From contig UCMS01000009.1 of assembly GCA_900473805.1 (NCBI GenBank), forward strand, positions 1-64,000: DNA of 64,000 nucleotides, written 5' to 3'. How positions within the stretch are numbered: position 1 is the first letter of the stretch; every line of letters starts with the position of its first letter. The DNA is from Hyphomicrobiales bacterium (GTDB taxonomy: Bacteria > Pseudomonadota > Alphaproteobacteria > Rhizobiales > Rhizobiaceae). Positions 55,761-64,000 of this stretch are shown piece by piece. The notes under the pieces were generated by a model. That model searched no databases and was not told the origin of the DNA. It saw only the letters and a list, made by a program, of their open reading frames with translations. Both the position numbers and the translations under genes were made by a program.

Positions 55761-56225
55761 ATGGCCTTGGCAGATTTGCTGCATCAGGATGCTGTCGTAC
55801 CGACACTCAGGGTGAATTCGAAGAAGCAGCTGCTTCAGGAACTTGCGGCCAAGGCTTCCAAGCTCACAAATATCCCCGAGCGCGAGATCTTCGACGTCAT
55901 CCTGCAGCGCGAGCGGCTGGGCTCCACGGGCGTCGGCAACGGCATCGCCATTCCGCATGGCAAGCTGAACAAGGTCACGCAGATCACCGGCGTCTTCGCG
56001 CGCCTGGAAACCCCTGTCGACTTCGAAGCCCTTGATGACCAGCCGGTCGACCTGGTCTTCCTGCTGCTGGCCCCCGAAGGCGCTGGCGCCGATCATCTGA
56101 AGGCGCTGTCACGCATTGCGCGCGTGCTGCGCGACCAGGATCTCGTTTCCAAGCTGCGCGCGACCGACTCCGCCTCGGCGATCTATACCTTCCTCAACGA
56201 AGAGCAGGCTTCCAACGCGGCATAA
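55761..56225 (+). CDS. ptsN: Nitrogen PTS protein EIIA(Ntr)
   Basis: A 154-residue EIIA domain of the fructose type. The phosphorylated histidine is H66 in IPHGKLN. EIIA(Ntr) takes part in nitrogen and potassium control and in rhizobia affects ABC transporters. The ATG at 55761 follows AAGGAA; an ATG at 55746 has no site. A terminator follows at 56251. Confidence 0.95.
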   Translation: MALADLLHQDAVVPTLRVNSKKQLLQELAAKASKLTNIPEREIFDVILQRERLGSTGVGNGIAIPHGKLNKVTQITGVFARLETPVDFEALDDQPVDLVFLLLAPEGAGADHLKALSRIARVLRDQDLVSKLRATDSASAIYTFLNEEQASNAA

Positions 56226-56250
56226 GCTGCGGGAGGCCGACGGCGGGCAT

Positions 56251-56279
56251 AAAAAAAGCGCCCCTCGAGGCGCTTTTTT
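56251..56279. terminator. Intrinsic terminator between ptsN and grpE
   Basis: AGCGCC and GGCGCT form a short GC stem, flanked by a 7-base A-run and a 6-base T-run. It works for ptsN (plus) and grpE (minus). Confidence 0.85.
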
Positions 56280-56300
56280 CGTATCAGATGAGAGCGTCGC

Positions 56301-56930
56301 TCAGGCCTTGGCGGCATCCTCTGCTGCGGCTTCGGCCTTCGGGCCACCCTTGGCGACACCGACCATAGCGGGACGCAGGACGCGTTCGCCGATCGCGTAA
56401 CCGGCCTGGACAACCTGAACAACGGTGTTGTTGGCGACATCGGGATTGGGAACTTCGAACATGGCCTGGTGGAAGTTCGGGTCGAACTTCTGACCGACCG
56501 GCTCGATCTTGCGGATCCCATGGCGCTCCATGGTGGCCAACATGCCGCGCTCGGTCATCTCGACACCTTCGATCAGGGCGGTGACCGCGGCGTCGGCGCC
56601 AGCACGGGCGTCTTCCGGCAGGCTCTCGATGGCGCGGCGCAGGTTGTCGGAGACCGACAGCATGTCGCGGGCAAAACCCGTCACGGCATAGGACTTCGCG
56701 TCCTTGATCTCGCGTTCGGTCCGGCGGCGCAGGTTGTCCATGTCGGCCGCCAGACGCAGGAAGCGGTCGCGCAGGTCGGCATTTTCCGCCTTCAGCGCAT
56801 CAAGGGCTTCGGTCGCGGCGCCTTCGGCTTCGGTCGTCGCTTCGGCGTTTGTCTGGTCTTCCTGAGCTTCGGTAGCGTAAGCCTCAGCGGCGTCCGCGTC
56901 AGGTCCGTTCTTGTTGGTTTCTTCGGTCAT
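56301..56930 (-). CDS. grpE: Nucleotide exchange factor GrpE
   Basis: A 209-residue DnaK co-chaperone that drives ADP release. After an acidic N-terminus there is a long coiled coil ([31 protein letters not shown]) and a beta-domain with [15 protein letters not shown] and [21 protein letters not shown], the GrpE signature. It has its own probable RpoH promoter (56982-57010), inside the gap after hrcA. Confidence 0.96.
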   Translation of the reverse strand: MTEETNKNGPDADAAEAYATEAQEDQTNAEATTEAEGAATEALDALKAENADLRDRFLRLAADMDNLRRRTEREIKDAKSYAVTGFARDMLSVSDNLRRAIESLPEDARAGADAAVTALIEGVEMTERGMLATMERHGIRKIEPVGQKFDPNFHQAMFEVPNPDVANNTVVQVVQAGYAIGERVLRPAMVGVAKGGPKAEAAAEDAAKA

Positions 56931-56981
56931 GACGTTCTCCGAATGTCTGCAATTTGAACACGAGGTTCGATTTCGTGCCCG

Positions 56982-57010
56982 ATATCAGGGTTTGGGGTGA
57001 AAAAATCAAG
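56982..57010 (-). promoter_or_regulatory. Probable RpoH (sigma-32) promoter of grpE
   Basis: On the minus strand CTTGATT, 15 bases, CTGATAT, 52 bases before the grpE ATG. The layout is the same as before hsp20 (7-15-7). The CCC of the usual -10 is partly lost. Confidence 0.45.
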
Positions 57011-57029
57011 GGTCGCTGGCCAATTCGGC

Positions 57030-58133
57030 CTAACGCCCGGAGCGCGACAGGCGCGCCATGAGTTGGGCGGTGTAATCGACCATCGGCACGATGCGGGAAT
57101 AATTGAGCCGCGTGGGCCCGATGACACCGACGGCGCCGACGATGCGGTCTTCACCATCGCGATAGGGTGCCACGATCAGCGAAGAGCCGGAGAGCGAGAA
57201 GAGCTTGTTTTCCGAACCGATGAAGATGCGGACACCCGGGCCGCTTTCGGCGAGGTCGAGGATCTCGACAAGACTTTCCTTGCGTTCCAGGTCGTCGAAG
57301 AGCAGGCGAAGGCGTTCGATGTCTTCGAGGTCGACCAGACCTTCGAGCAGATTGGCACGACCGCGCACGATGAGACGCGTCGGGTTCTTGTCGGCCCCCT
57401 CGCCCGACCAGACTGCCAGGCCGCGTTTGACGAGGTCCTGGGACAGCGTATCGAGTTCGGAGGCGACCTCCGCCTTCATGCTGTCGATCTGGCTGCGCAA
57501 TTCGCGCAAGGTCTGACCCGCCAAGTTTGCATTGAGGAAGTTGGCGGCTTCGGTGAGTTGAGACGCCGTGATCCCCGATGGCAGGTCGATGATGCGGTTT
57601 TCCACCTGGTTGTGTTCGCCGACGAGCACGGCGAGCGCCTTGGTCGGCTCCAGCCTTATGAATTCCACATGCTTGAGGACGGGATCATTCTTTGCCGAGA
57701 TGACAAGGCCCGCGCCGCGCGACAAGCCAGACAGCATGCGGCTCGCCTCGGTCAGCATGGTTTCCACCGGCTGGTCGGGGCTCGACGGGCGGATCTGGCG
57801 CTCGATCGAGTCGCGCTCGGTTTCGGAGAGATCCCCCACCTGCATGAAGGCGTCGACGAAGAAGCGCAGGCCAGCTTGCGTTGGAAGGCGGCCCGCGCTG
57901 ACATGGGGGGCGTAGATCAGGCCCAGATGCTCGAGATCGCTCATCACGTTGCGCACGGAAGCAGGCGACAGAGACATCGGCAGAAGGCGGGAGAGATTGC
58001 GCGAGCCGAGCGGATCGCCGGAGTCGAGATAGGTCTCGACGATCCGTCGAAAGACCTCCCTGGAGCGGTCGTCCAGCGATGCGGCAACATCTGCGATGGT
58101 CGTCTTGGGTGCGGCCATTGTCAGCGCAGGCAT
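57030..58133 (-). CDS. hrcA: Heat-inducible transcription repressor HrcA
   Basis: A 367-residue repressor of CIRCE-controlled heat-shock genes. The N-terminal winged helix is at about 20-85 ([43 protein letters not shown]), then a GAF-like domain (about 100-230) and a C-terminal [27 protein letters not shown] box (TTAGCACTC-N9-GAGTGCTAA) was not seen in the window; its target groESL lies elsewhere. Divergent from rph. Confidence 0.95.
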   Translation of the reverse strand: MPALTMAAPKTTIADVAASLDDRSREVFRRIVETYLDSGDPLGSRNLSRLLPMSLSPASVRNVMSDLEHLGLIYAPHVSAGRLPTQAGLRFFVDAFMQVGDLSETERDSIERQIRPSSPDQPVETMLTEASRMLSGLSRGAGLVISAKNDPVLKHVEFIRLEPTKALAVLVGEHNQVENRIIDLPSGITASQLTEAANFLNANLAGQTLRELRSQIDSMKAEVASELDTLSQDLVKRGLAVWSGEGADKNPTRLIVRGRANLLEGLVDLEDIERLRLLFDDLERKESLVEILDLAESGPGVRIFIGSENKLFSLSGSSLIVAPYRDGEDRIVGAVGVIGPTRLNYSRIVPMVDYTAQLMARLSRSGR

Positions 58134-58290
58134 GATCTCATTGTTTCCATGGGCAGAATATAGTCATTCACATGCCGATGACAAAGGGCAAATTCGCCGG
58201 AAGTCCCGAGTTGCCGGGCGTTCATTCGGTTTTTTCTTTGCAAAGGACAGCCGCCCTCCTTAGAAGGCAGTGACAACCCAGGAGATTTCA

Positions 58291-59007
58291 ATGCGGCCAT
58301 CCGGCAGAAAAACAGATCAAATGCGCAAAGTCTCGTTCGAGCGCAATTTCTCCAAGCATGCCGAGGGGTCCTGCCTGGTGAAGTTCGGCGATACGCATGT
58401 GCTGTGCACCGCGAGCCTGGAAGACAAGACGCCGCCATGGCTGCGCAATTCCGGCAAGGGCTGGGTGACGGCGGAATATGGCATGCTGCCGCGCGCCACG
58501 GGTGAGCGCATGCGTCGCGAAGCCTCTTCCGGCAAGCAGAGCGGCCGCACGCAGGAAATCCAGCGGCTGATCGGCCGCTCGCTGCGGGCCGTCGTCGATC
58601 TGGAAGCGCTGGGTGAACGCCAGATCTCGATCGACTGCGACGTTATCCAGGCGGATGGCGGCACGCGCACAGCGTCGATCACCGGCGCCTGGATTGCGCT
58701 GCACGACTGCCTGAAATGGATGGAAGCGCGCAACATGGTGAAGGTGGAGAAGGTCCTCAAGGACCATATCGCCGCCATTTCCTGCGGGATCTTCGCCGAC
58801 CAGCCGGTGATCGACCTCGATTATCTGGAAGACTCGGCCGCCGAGACCGATGCGAATTTCGTCATGACCGGCTCCGGCGGCATCGTCGAGATCCAGGGCA
58901 CTGCCGAAGGCAAGCCGTTCAGCCAGGACGAATTCCTGACGCTGCTGGGTCTGGCCCGCAACGGCATCGACGAACTGGTTGCCCTGCAGAAGCAGGCGAT
59001 CGGCTGA
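58291..59007 (+). CDS. rph: Ribonuclease PH
   Basis: A 238-residue phosphorolytic 3'-5' exonuclease that trims tRNA 3' ends. Family segments are [45 protein letters not shown] and [20 protein letters not shown]. The ATG at 58291 follows AGGAG; the ATG at 58270 was rejected. It heads the unit rph-VOC-rdgB-hemW-methyltransferase. Confidence 0.97.
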   Translation: MRPSGRKTDQMRKVSFERNFSKHAEGSCLVKFGDTHVLCTASLEDKTPPWLRNSGKGWVTAEYGMLPRATGERMRREASSGKQSGRTQEIQRLIGRSLRAVVDLEALGERQISIDCDVIQADGGTRTASITGAWIALHDCLKWMEARNMVKVEKVLKDHIAAISCGIFADQPVIDLDYLEDSAAETDANFVMTGSGGIVEIQGTAEGKPFSQDEFLTLLGLARNGIDELVALQKQAIG

Positions 59008-59017
59008 GGACTGCCGC

Positions 59018-59425
59018 ATGATCGAAGGGGTTCTCGAAACGGCACTCTACGTGGATGATCTGGACAAGGCGGAAACCTTCTATGGGGAGGTGCTGGGGCT
59101 TCAGACGATCCGGAGAAACGGCAATCGACACATCTTCTACCGCTGCGGATCGGGCATCCTGCTGATCTTCAATAGCGTGGAAACGCTGAAACCCCTGCCG
59201 CCCGGCTCCCTGGACGTGCCGAGACACGGCACGACGGGGCCAGGCCATGCCTGTTTCCGGGTCACCGGGAACGATCTCGACGCCATGGCGGAGACGCTGA
59301 AGAAAGCCGGTGTCGCCCTGGAATCGACTGTCACCTGGCCGAACGGTGCGCGATCCATCTATTTCCGCGATCCTGCGGGAAACAGCCTGGAATGCGCCGA
59401 ACCACGGCTGTGGGATCTCGAATAG
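59018..59425 (+). CDS. VOC-family (glyoxalase-like) protein
   Basis: A 135-residue single-domain VOC protein: [32 protein letters not shown] and [20 protein letters not shown] with the usual Glu at the metal position. It might act on a small electrophile or be a resistance-type binder; the substrate is not known. The start at 59018 follows AGGA and is 11 bases after the rph stop. Its place in an RNA/nucleotide-quality unit is unexplained but, from memory, conserved in rhizobia. Confidence 0.88.
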   Translation: MIEGVLETALYVDDLDKAETFYGEVLGLQTIRRNGNRHIFYRCGSGILLIFNSVETLKPLPPGSLDVPRHGTTGPGHACFRVTGNDLDAMAETLKKAGVALESTVTWPNGARSIYFRDPAGNSLECAEPRLWDLE

Positions 59426-59435
59426 GACATTCAAC

Positions 59436-60074
59436 ATGCGCAAGCTCGACACCCGCACCATCGTCGTTGCCAGCCACAATGCCGGCAAGATCGCCGAAAT
59501 TGCCGACCTGATCGGCCCCTTCGGCTTCTCGGCCAAATCGGCCAAGGACCTTGCTTTCGTCGAGCCCGACGAGACGGGCACGACGTTCGAGGAAAATGCG
59601 GCGATCAAGGCGCTGGCCTCGGCCAAGGCCTCGGGTCTGCCGGCGCTGTCTGATGACAGCGGGTTGGTGATCGATGCGCTTGATGGTGCGCCCGGCGTCT
59701 ACACCGCCAACTGGGCCGAGCGGGAAGACGGCAGCCGCGATTTTCCCTGGGCGATGGAGAAGGTCGAAAAGGCGCTTGCCGAGCGGGGCGCGACGGAGCC
59801 GGCTCAGCGGACCGCCCGCTTCGTCAGCGTGCTGTGTCTCGCCTGGCCGGACGGCCATACCGAATTCTTCCGCGGCGAGATCGAGGGCATCGTTGCGTGG
59901 CCGCCGCGCGGGACCGCCGGCTTCGGTTACGACCCGATCTTCCAACCTGAGGGGCATGAGCGGACCTTCGGCGAGATGACGGCGGACGAGAAGCACGGCT
60001 GGCAGCATTCGGCCGCTCTGTCGCACCGGGCACGGGCCTTCAAACTTTTCGTCGAAACCTGCCTGGAGGCATGA
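59436..60074 (+). CDS. rdgB: XTP/dITP pyrophosphatase (HAM1 family)
   Basis: A 212-residue house-cleaning enzyme that hydrolyses ITP, dITP and XTP. It begins [17 protein letters not shown], the family's substrate loop, and has [11 protein letters not shown] and [14 protein letters not shown] with the catalytic Asp. The ATG at 59436 follows AGGA. The stop overlaps an out-of-frame ATG just before the hemW TTG start; the two are closely coupled. Confidence 0.96.
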   Translation: MRKLDTRTIVVASHNAGKIAEIADLIGPFGFSAKSAKDLAFVEPDETGTTFEENAAIKALASAKASGLPALSDDSGLVIDALDGAPGVYTANWAEREDGSRDFPWAMEKVEKALAERGATEPAQRTARFVSVLCLAWPDGHTEFFRGEIEGIVAWPPRGTAGFGYDPIFQPEGHERTFGEMTADEKHGWQHSAALSHRARAFKLFVETCLEA

Positions 60075-60078
60075 GCCT

Positions 60079-61260
60079 TTGACCGAGAGGTCCTACACGC
60101 TTTTGCCCGACACGGGGGAACCCGGTTTCGGCGTCTATGTCCATTGGCCCTTCTGCGCGGCCAAGTGTCCCTATTGTGACTTCAATAGCCATGTGCGCCA
60201 CCAGCCGGTGGACCAGGCGCGTTTCGTTCAGGCCTTCCTGACCGAAATGAAGACGATGCGGGCGCTGTCGGGGCCGAAGACGGTGACCAGCGTGTTCATG
60301 GGCGGCGGCACGCCGTCGCTGATGGAGCCCTCAACCGTCGGCGCCATTCTCGACGGCATCGCCTCCACCTGGCATGTGCCTGACGGCATCGAAATCACCA
60401 TGGAGGCCAATCCCTCGAGCGTCGAGGCGACGCGGTTTCGGGGATATCGTGCGGCGGGCGTCAACCGGGTGTCGATGGGCGTGCAGGCGCTGAACGATGC
60501 AGACCTCAAATTCCTGGGGCGGCTGCATGACGTGGCGGATGCCTTGAAGGCGATCCGTCTGGCGCGAGAAATCTTTCCGCGCATGTCTTTCGACCTGATC
60601 TATGCGCGGCCAAACCAGACGGTGGAAGCGTGGGAACGGGAACTGAAGGAGGCGATCTCCTATGCGGTCGATCATCTGTCGCTTTACCAGCTAACGATCG
60701 AGGAAGGCACGGCCTTTTACGGGCTGCACAAGGCGGGCAAGCTGATCGTGCCGGACGAGGAGCACGCGGCCACGCTCTATGAGGCGACGCAGGAGATTAC
60801 CGCGCGCGAGGGCATGCCGGCCTACGAGGTTTCCAACCATGCGCGCCCCGGTGCCGAGAGCCGGCACAATCTGACCTACTGGCGCTATGGAGACTATGCC
60901 GGCATTGGTCCCGGCGCGCATGGCCGGCTGACGCAAGGACGTACGAAAGTCGCCACGGCGGCCCAGAAGCATCCGGAAACCTGGCTTTCCGCCGTTGAGC
61001 AGGACGGTCATGGGATCGTCGATCGGGAGGATCTCGACAACGAGGCCCAAGCTGACGAATTGCTGATGATGGGACTTCGGCTGAGGGAGGGTGTCGATCT
61101 CGCCCGCTGGCAGCAGCTTTCCGGTCGAGATCCGGATCCTGACAAGGAGCAGTTCCTATTGGAACAGGGTTTTATCGAGCGACTGGGCAATTCCCGCCTG
61201 CGCTGCACCCCGGCCGGCATGCTGATCCTCAATGCCGTGGTGGCCGATCTCGCCTGCTGA
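60079..61260 (+). CDS. hemW: Heme chaperone HemW (radical SAM)
   Basis: A 393-residue radical-SAM protein that inserts heme into target enzymes. The motif is CAAKCPYCDF (C26, C30, C33), and the HemW-type HWPFC leader is present where HemN has other residues. The start is a TTG at 60079, 9 bases after GGAGG in the rdgB tail; no in-frame ATG is nearby, so a rare start is likely. It follows rdgB by 4 bases. Confidence 0.94.
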   Translation: MTERSYTLLPDTGEPGFGVYVHWPFCAAKCPYCDFNSHVRHQPVDQARFVQAFLTEMKTMRALSGPKTVTSVFMGGGTPSLMEPSTVGAILDGIASTWHVPDGIEITMEANPSSVEATRFRGYRAAGVNRVSMGVQALNDADLKFLGRLHDVADALKAIRLAREIFPRMSFDLIYARPNQTVEAWERELKEAISYAVDHLSLYQLTIEEGTAFYGLHKAGKLIVPDEEHAATLYEATQEITAREGMPAYEVSNHARPGAESRHNLTYWRYGDYAGIGPGAHGRLTQGRTKVATAAQKHPETWLSAVEQDGHGIVDREDLDNEAQADELLMMGLRLREGVDLARWQQLSGRDPDPDKEQFLLEQGFIERLGNSRLRCTPAGMLILNAVVADLAC

Positions 61261-61276
61261 ACTGAAGGAGAGTGCC

Positions 61277-62035
61277 ATGCCTGTCGATGACGCCTTCGCC
61301 CGCCATGACATGGCTGTGCTCTACGATGCCTTCAACATTCACGGGGTCGACAAGGATTTTTACCTCGGCCTCGCCTCTGAGGCCTGCCGGGTGCTCGACA
61401 TCGGCTGCGGAACCGGCTCGATTGCGTTGGCGCTGGCCGATCTCGGCCACACGGTGACGGGCCTCGACCCGGCGCCCGGCATGCTGGCGGTGGCGCGGAG
61501 CAAGGATACGGCCAACCGGGTGCGCTGGATTGAAGGGAATGTCCTCGATCCTGCGGTTTCGCTGCGGGACGCATTCGACCTGATCATCCTGACGGGACAT
61601 GTCTTCCAGGTGTTTCTCGACGATCGAGAAACGCTCACCATGCTCGATTTTGCGTGGCGTCATCTGGCTCCCGGAGGCCGCCTGGTCTTTGAGAGCCGCA
61701 ATCCGCTGAGGCGAGCCTGGGAAAACTGGACAGAGCAACGGACGCGCGAGTTTCGCGAGATCGACGGGCTCGGTCGGGTCGAGGTCTATTATCAAGTGAA
61801 GGCGGTCGAAGCGGAGCACGTGACCTTCGATGCGGTGTTCACCCTGCTCGATACCGGTGAAAAGCGGGTCAGCGAAAGCCGGCTGCGGTTTGCGAACCGG
61901 GAGACGATCGGTCGTCTTCTGACGCAAGCGGGTTTCGACAGCATCGAATGGCTGGGCGATTTCGAGGGCAGCGCCTATTCCGAGACAAGCCCCGAGATCA
62001 TTCCCATCGCCATGGCTCAGGCCACGCCCGCGTGA
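61277..62035 (+). CDS. SAM-dependent methyltransferase
   Basis: A 252-residue class I methyltransferase. Motif I is VLDIGCGTGSIALALA near 52, followed by VTGLDPAPGMLAVAR. The C-terminal half carries a beta-rich cap. The ATG at 61277 follows AAGGAGAG. The substrate is unknown. The end overlaps the convergent methyltransferase gene by 19 bases. It closes the rph unit. Confidence 0.85.
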   Translation: MPVDDAFARHDMAVLYDAFNIHGVDKDFYLGLASEACRVLDIGCGTGSIALALADLGHTVTGLDPAPGMLAVARSKDTANRVRWIEGNVLDPAVSLRDAFDLIILTGHVFQVFLDDRETLTMLDFAWRHLAPGGRLVFESRNPLRRAWENWTEQRTREFREIDGLGRVEVYYQVKAVEAEHVTFDAVFTLLDTGEKRVSESRLRFANRETIGRLLTQAGFDSIEWLGDFEGSAYSETSPEIIPIAMAQATPA

Positions 62036-62607
62036 AGATAGAGCCAGGTGGTCGGCTCGCCATCGAAAGCCCCACCCGAGACGGTCTCGATGTCGACGCC
62101 GACAAAGCCGGCAGCTTCGCAGAGTTCTGCCAGTTCGTCCCGCGTCGGTCTGTTGTAATAGCGTCCGAAGCGGTCTGTTCCTTGCGTGCCGCCTGTCTTG
62201 AAGCTGGCATAGAAGCGACCGTGGGGACGGAGGGCCTTGGCAATGCGGGCGAGCACATCCGCCAGATTGCCTTTCGGAACATGCAGCAGGCAGGCATTGG
62301 CCCAAATGCCATCGAACTCCGCCTCGTAAGCCAGTTCCTGGAACGGCAGCACGAGAACCGGTCGCCCGAGCCGGCGCTCGGCCTGCGATGCCATGGCGGC
62401 TGATCCATCCGAAGGGGTGACGTCGAAACCCAGTTGAAGCAAGGCCTCACTGTCGCCGCCTGCGCCGCAGCCGAGTTCGAGGATGCGGGCAGCCACCGGA
62501 AGCCGCTCGACGAAACGGGTCATCTGGTGTTCGGGCACGCGGCGATCGCGTGCCGCATAAAGAGCCGCGTTGCCTTCGTAGAAATGAAGAGAGGGGTCGC
62601 CGGTCAC
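62017..62607 (-). CDS. SAM-dependent methyltransferase, UbiE/COQ5-like
   Basis: A 196-residue class I methyltransferase with motif I ILELGCGAGGDSEALLQ and DGIWANACLLHVPK. It starts at a GTG (62607) after GGGGAGGA and is tail-to-tail with the previous gene, overlapping 19 bases. The substrate cannot be assigned. It lies just downstream of dnaA. Confidence 0.87.
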   Translation of the reverse strand: MTGDPSLHFYEGNAALYAARDRRVPEHQMTRFVERLPVAARILELGCGAGGDSEALLQLGFDVTPSDGSAAMASQAERRLGRPVLVLPFQELAYEAEFDGIWANACLLHVPKGNLADVLARIAKALRPHGRFYASFKTGGTQGTDRFGRYYNRPTRDELAELCEAAGFVGVDIETVSGGAFDGEPTTWLYLHAGVA

Positions 62608-62626
62608 AAGATCCTCCCCAATGAAA

Positions 62627-62648
62627 AGGCCGGCTTGGGAGCCGGCCT
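62627..62648 (-). terminator. Terminator of dnaA
   Basis: On the minus strand AGGCCGGCT, 4 bases, AGCCGGCCT, then TTTTC. The stem of 9 bp is 11 bases past the dnaA stop. Confidence 0.75.
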
Positions 62649-62659
62649 CGGTGTTCGTC

Positions 62660-64000
62660 TCATTCGTTGATCAGACGTCGCAGCAGTTCGATTTCCTGCG
62701 ACAGCTTCTGATCGGCGGAGATCAGTTCCTCGATCTTGCGGACCGCATGCAGGACCGTGGTGTGATCGCGTCCGCCGAAACGACGGCCGATCTCGGGGAA
62801 AGAGCGAGGCGTGAGCGTCTTCGACAGATACATGGCGATCTGGCGCGGCTTGACGATGACCCGGGTGCGACGGTTGGATACGAGTTCCTGGCGCGACACG
62901 TTGTAATGACGGGCGACGACACGCTGGATGTCTTCGATGCGGACGCGCTTCTGATCGCCGGCGCCAACGAGATGGGCGAGCAGTTCATCGACGCGCTCGA
63001 TCGACAGATTCGGCTCGAAGGAGCGACGGAAGAGCAACTGGTTGAAGGCGCCTTCGAGATCGCGGCCGCTGCTGGTGATGTTGCGGGCAACATGTTCGAG
63101 AATGTCGGCGGGAATGTCGAGCGACGGATCTTCCTTGCGAGCAGCGTCGAGGCGCGACTTCATCATGTCGAGGCGCATCTCGTAGTCAGGCGCTTCCATC
63201 TCGATGGCAACGCCGCCCTGGAGACGCGAACGGACGCGCGGGTCTAGCGATTCCAGCTCCCATGGCGCACGGTCAGCGGCGACCACGACCTGCTTTGCGC
63301 TGTCGAGGAGCATGTTGAGCAGATGGCAGAACTCGTGCTGGATCATCTTGCCCTGCAGGAACTGCATGTCGTCAATGATCAGGAGATCGATGTTGCGCAG
63401 CGAATCCTTCAGCGTCAGGGCATCATTGTCGCGGATGGCAGTCGCGAAGCGCCACATGAAGTACTCGGCGGTCAGATAGACGACACGGGGCGCGCGCGGA
63501 CTGTGAACGGCCGCGTTGGCGATCGCCTGCAGAAGGTGCGTCTTGCCGAGGCCGACGGAGGAATGAATGAAGAGGGGGTTGAAGCGCACGGCACCGGCGC
63601 CAGCCTCTGCGATGGTCTTGGCTGCGGCGAGCGCCACACGGTTCGACGAACCCTCGACGAAGCCGTCAAAGGTGTAGCGGCTGTCCAGCGGCGAGCCGAA
63701 AAGCGGGCTCGCCGAGCTGGCGGCACGGCCTGTGACCGACGAAGGCGCCTGCGGGGCTGCGATCTGGCCGATGCTCTGCGGACCCGGCTTGCGGCTGACC
63801 ACCTGCTGCGGGGCCGGCTCGGCACCCGGCTGGCGCTCGTCGAGCACCGGACCACGGGTGTTGCGGCTGGCGCTGCGCACCATGATCTCCACCTTGAGGA
63901 TGGACGGATCTTCCGCCTGGAAGATCGAGGTAATGAGATCGAGATAACGGTTGTTGATCCACGACTTCAGGAAGGTCGTCGGAACCGTGAGACGCACCAC
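62660..64000 (-). CDS. dnaA: Chromosomal replication initiator DnaA, N-terminus cut by the window
   Basis: The last 446 or more residues of DnaA, open to the window edge. Walker A is GLGKTHLL and Walker B is [10 protein letters not shown] in the AAA+ domain; sensor II and domain IV follow, with the DNA-binding signature [18 protein letters not shown] near the end. The first 60-70 residues (domain I) are partly outside. Domain II ([11 protein letters not shown]...) is short. A terminator follows the stop. oriC is not in the window; in Rhizobiaceae it lies elsewhere. Confidence 0.97.
   Translation of the reverse strand: MVRLTVPTTFLKSWINNRYLDLITSIFQAEDPSILKVEIMVRSASRNTRGPVLDERQPGAEPAPQQVVSRKPGPQSIGQIAAPQAPSSVTGRAASSASPLFGSPLDSRYTFDGFVEGSSNRVALAAAKTIAEAGAGAVRFNPLFIHSSVGLGKTHLLQAIANAAVHSPRAPRVVYLTAEYFMWRFATAIRDNDALTLKDSLRNIDLLIIDDMQFLQGKMIQHEFCHLLNMLLDSAKQVVVAADRAPWELESLDPRVRSRLQGGVAIEMEAPDYEMRLDMMKSRLDAARKEDPSLDIPADILEHVARNITSSGRDLEGAFNQLLFRRSFEPNLSIERVDELLAHLVGAGDQKRVRIEDIQRVVARHYNVSRQELVSNRRTRVIVKPRQIAMYLSKTLTPRSFPEIGRRFGGRDHTTVLHAVRKIEELISADQKLSQEIELLRRLINE

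Noticed and set aside
58134-58290. CIRCE element for HrcA
   Set aside because: No TTAGCACTC-N9-GAGTGCTAA or close form was found here or before grpE.
62660-64000. Chromosome origin next to dnaA
   Set aside because: Only the 3' part of dnaA is present and no cluster of TTATCCACA-type boxes was seen; in Rhizobiaceae oriC is not fixed to dnaA.

Overview
The window is a high-GC (about 60 percent) alphaproteobacterial chromosome segment, most likely from the Rhizobiaceae (Rhizobium, Agrobacterium, Ensifer, Shinella or Ciceribacter group). The evidence is the pair of ornithine-lipid genes (olsA, olsB), a fused NADP malic enzyme with a phosphotransacetylase-like tail (tme), PraR/PhrR next to lnt and metK, a Fur/Mur regulator, globin-coupled chemoreceptors and RIME-like palindromic repeats. 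From memory, the gene order closely follows the Ensifer meliloti core chromosome. Almost everything here is core housekeeping. The window ends inside dnaA, but no origin is visible.

Layout. 1-950: a small Cys-pair protein, then a repeat-rich spacer with a perfect 34-bp inverted repeat pair and a RIME-like mosaic. 950-7570: DMT transporter, HAD nucleotidase, EF-hand protein, LOG protein, then lysine/peptidoglycan genes dapD and dapE and a membrane protein. 7570-8300: a small accessory insert with a tiny two-gene unit, hairpins and an AraC-like remnant. 8300-10600: def-fmt-truA. 10650-13800: two globin-coupled chemoreceptors in tandem. 14060-19780: rmuC, ribokinase, a membrane chemoreceptor and a nucleoside hydrolase. 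19920-20650: Hsp20 and DUF1150.

20690-32560, minus strand: a long co-directional block reading nfu, tsaB, rimI, fur/mur, olsA, miaB, phoH, ybeY, corC, lnt, praR/phrR, metK, trmB, followed upstream by usp and trpS. 34390-42710: a frameshifted VOC gene, an M15-like peptidase, murJ, glnD and mutS. 42820-50820: tme, a LysR regulator, olsB, lspA, two RNA methyltransferases, a LapA-domain protein and ihfB. 51130-56230: lptC-lptA-lptB-rpoN-hpf-ptsN, linking LPS export with the sigma-54 and nitrogen-PTS module. 56300-62040: grpE and hrcA (minus), then rph-VOC-rdgB-hemW-methyltransferase (plus). 62017-64000: a second methyltransferase and the C-terminal part of dnaA (minus).

How it works together. 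LPS and envelope assembly (lptABC, lnt, lspA, murJ, olsA, olsB, dapD, dapE), nitrogen control (glnD, rpoN, ptsN), protein start and maturation (def, fmt), RNA maturation (ybeY, miaB, trmB, truA, rph, tsaB) and heat shock (grpE, hrcA, hsp20) are all represented. No complete novel system was found. The best candidates for new biology are the mini-gene unit at 7676-8031, two hairpins that bury ribosome-binding sites (before def and before the 80-residue gene), a palindromic operator before metK, and a perfect hairpin between hpf and ptsN.
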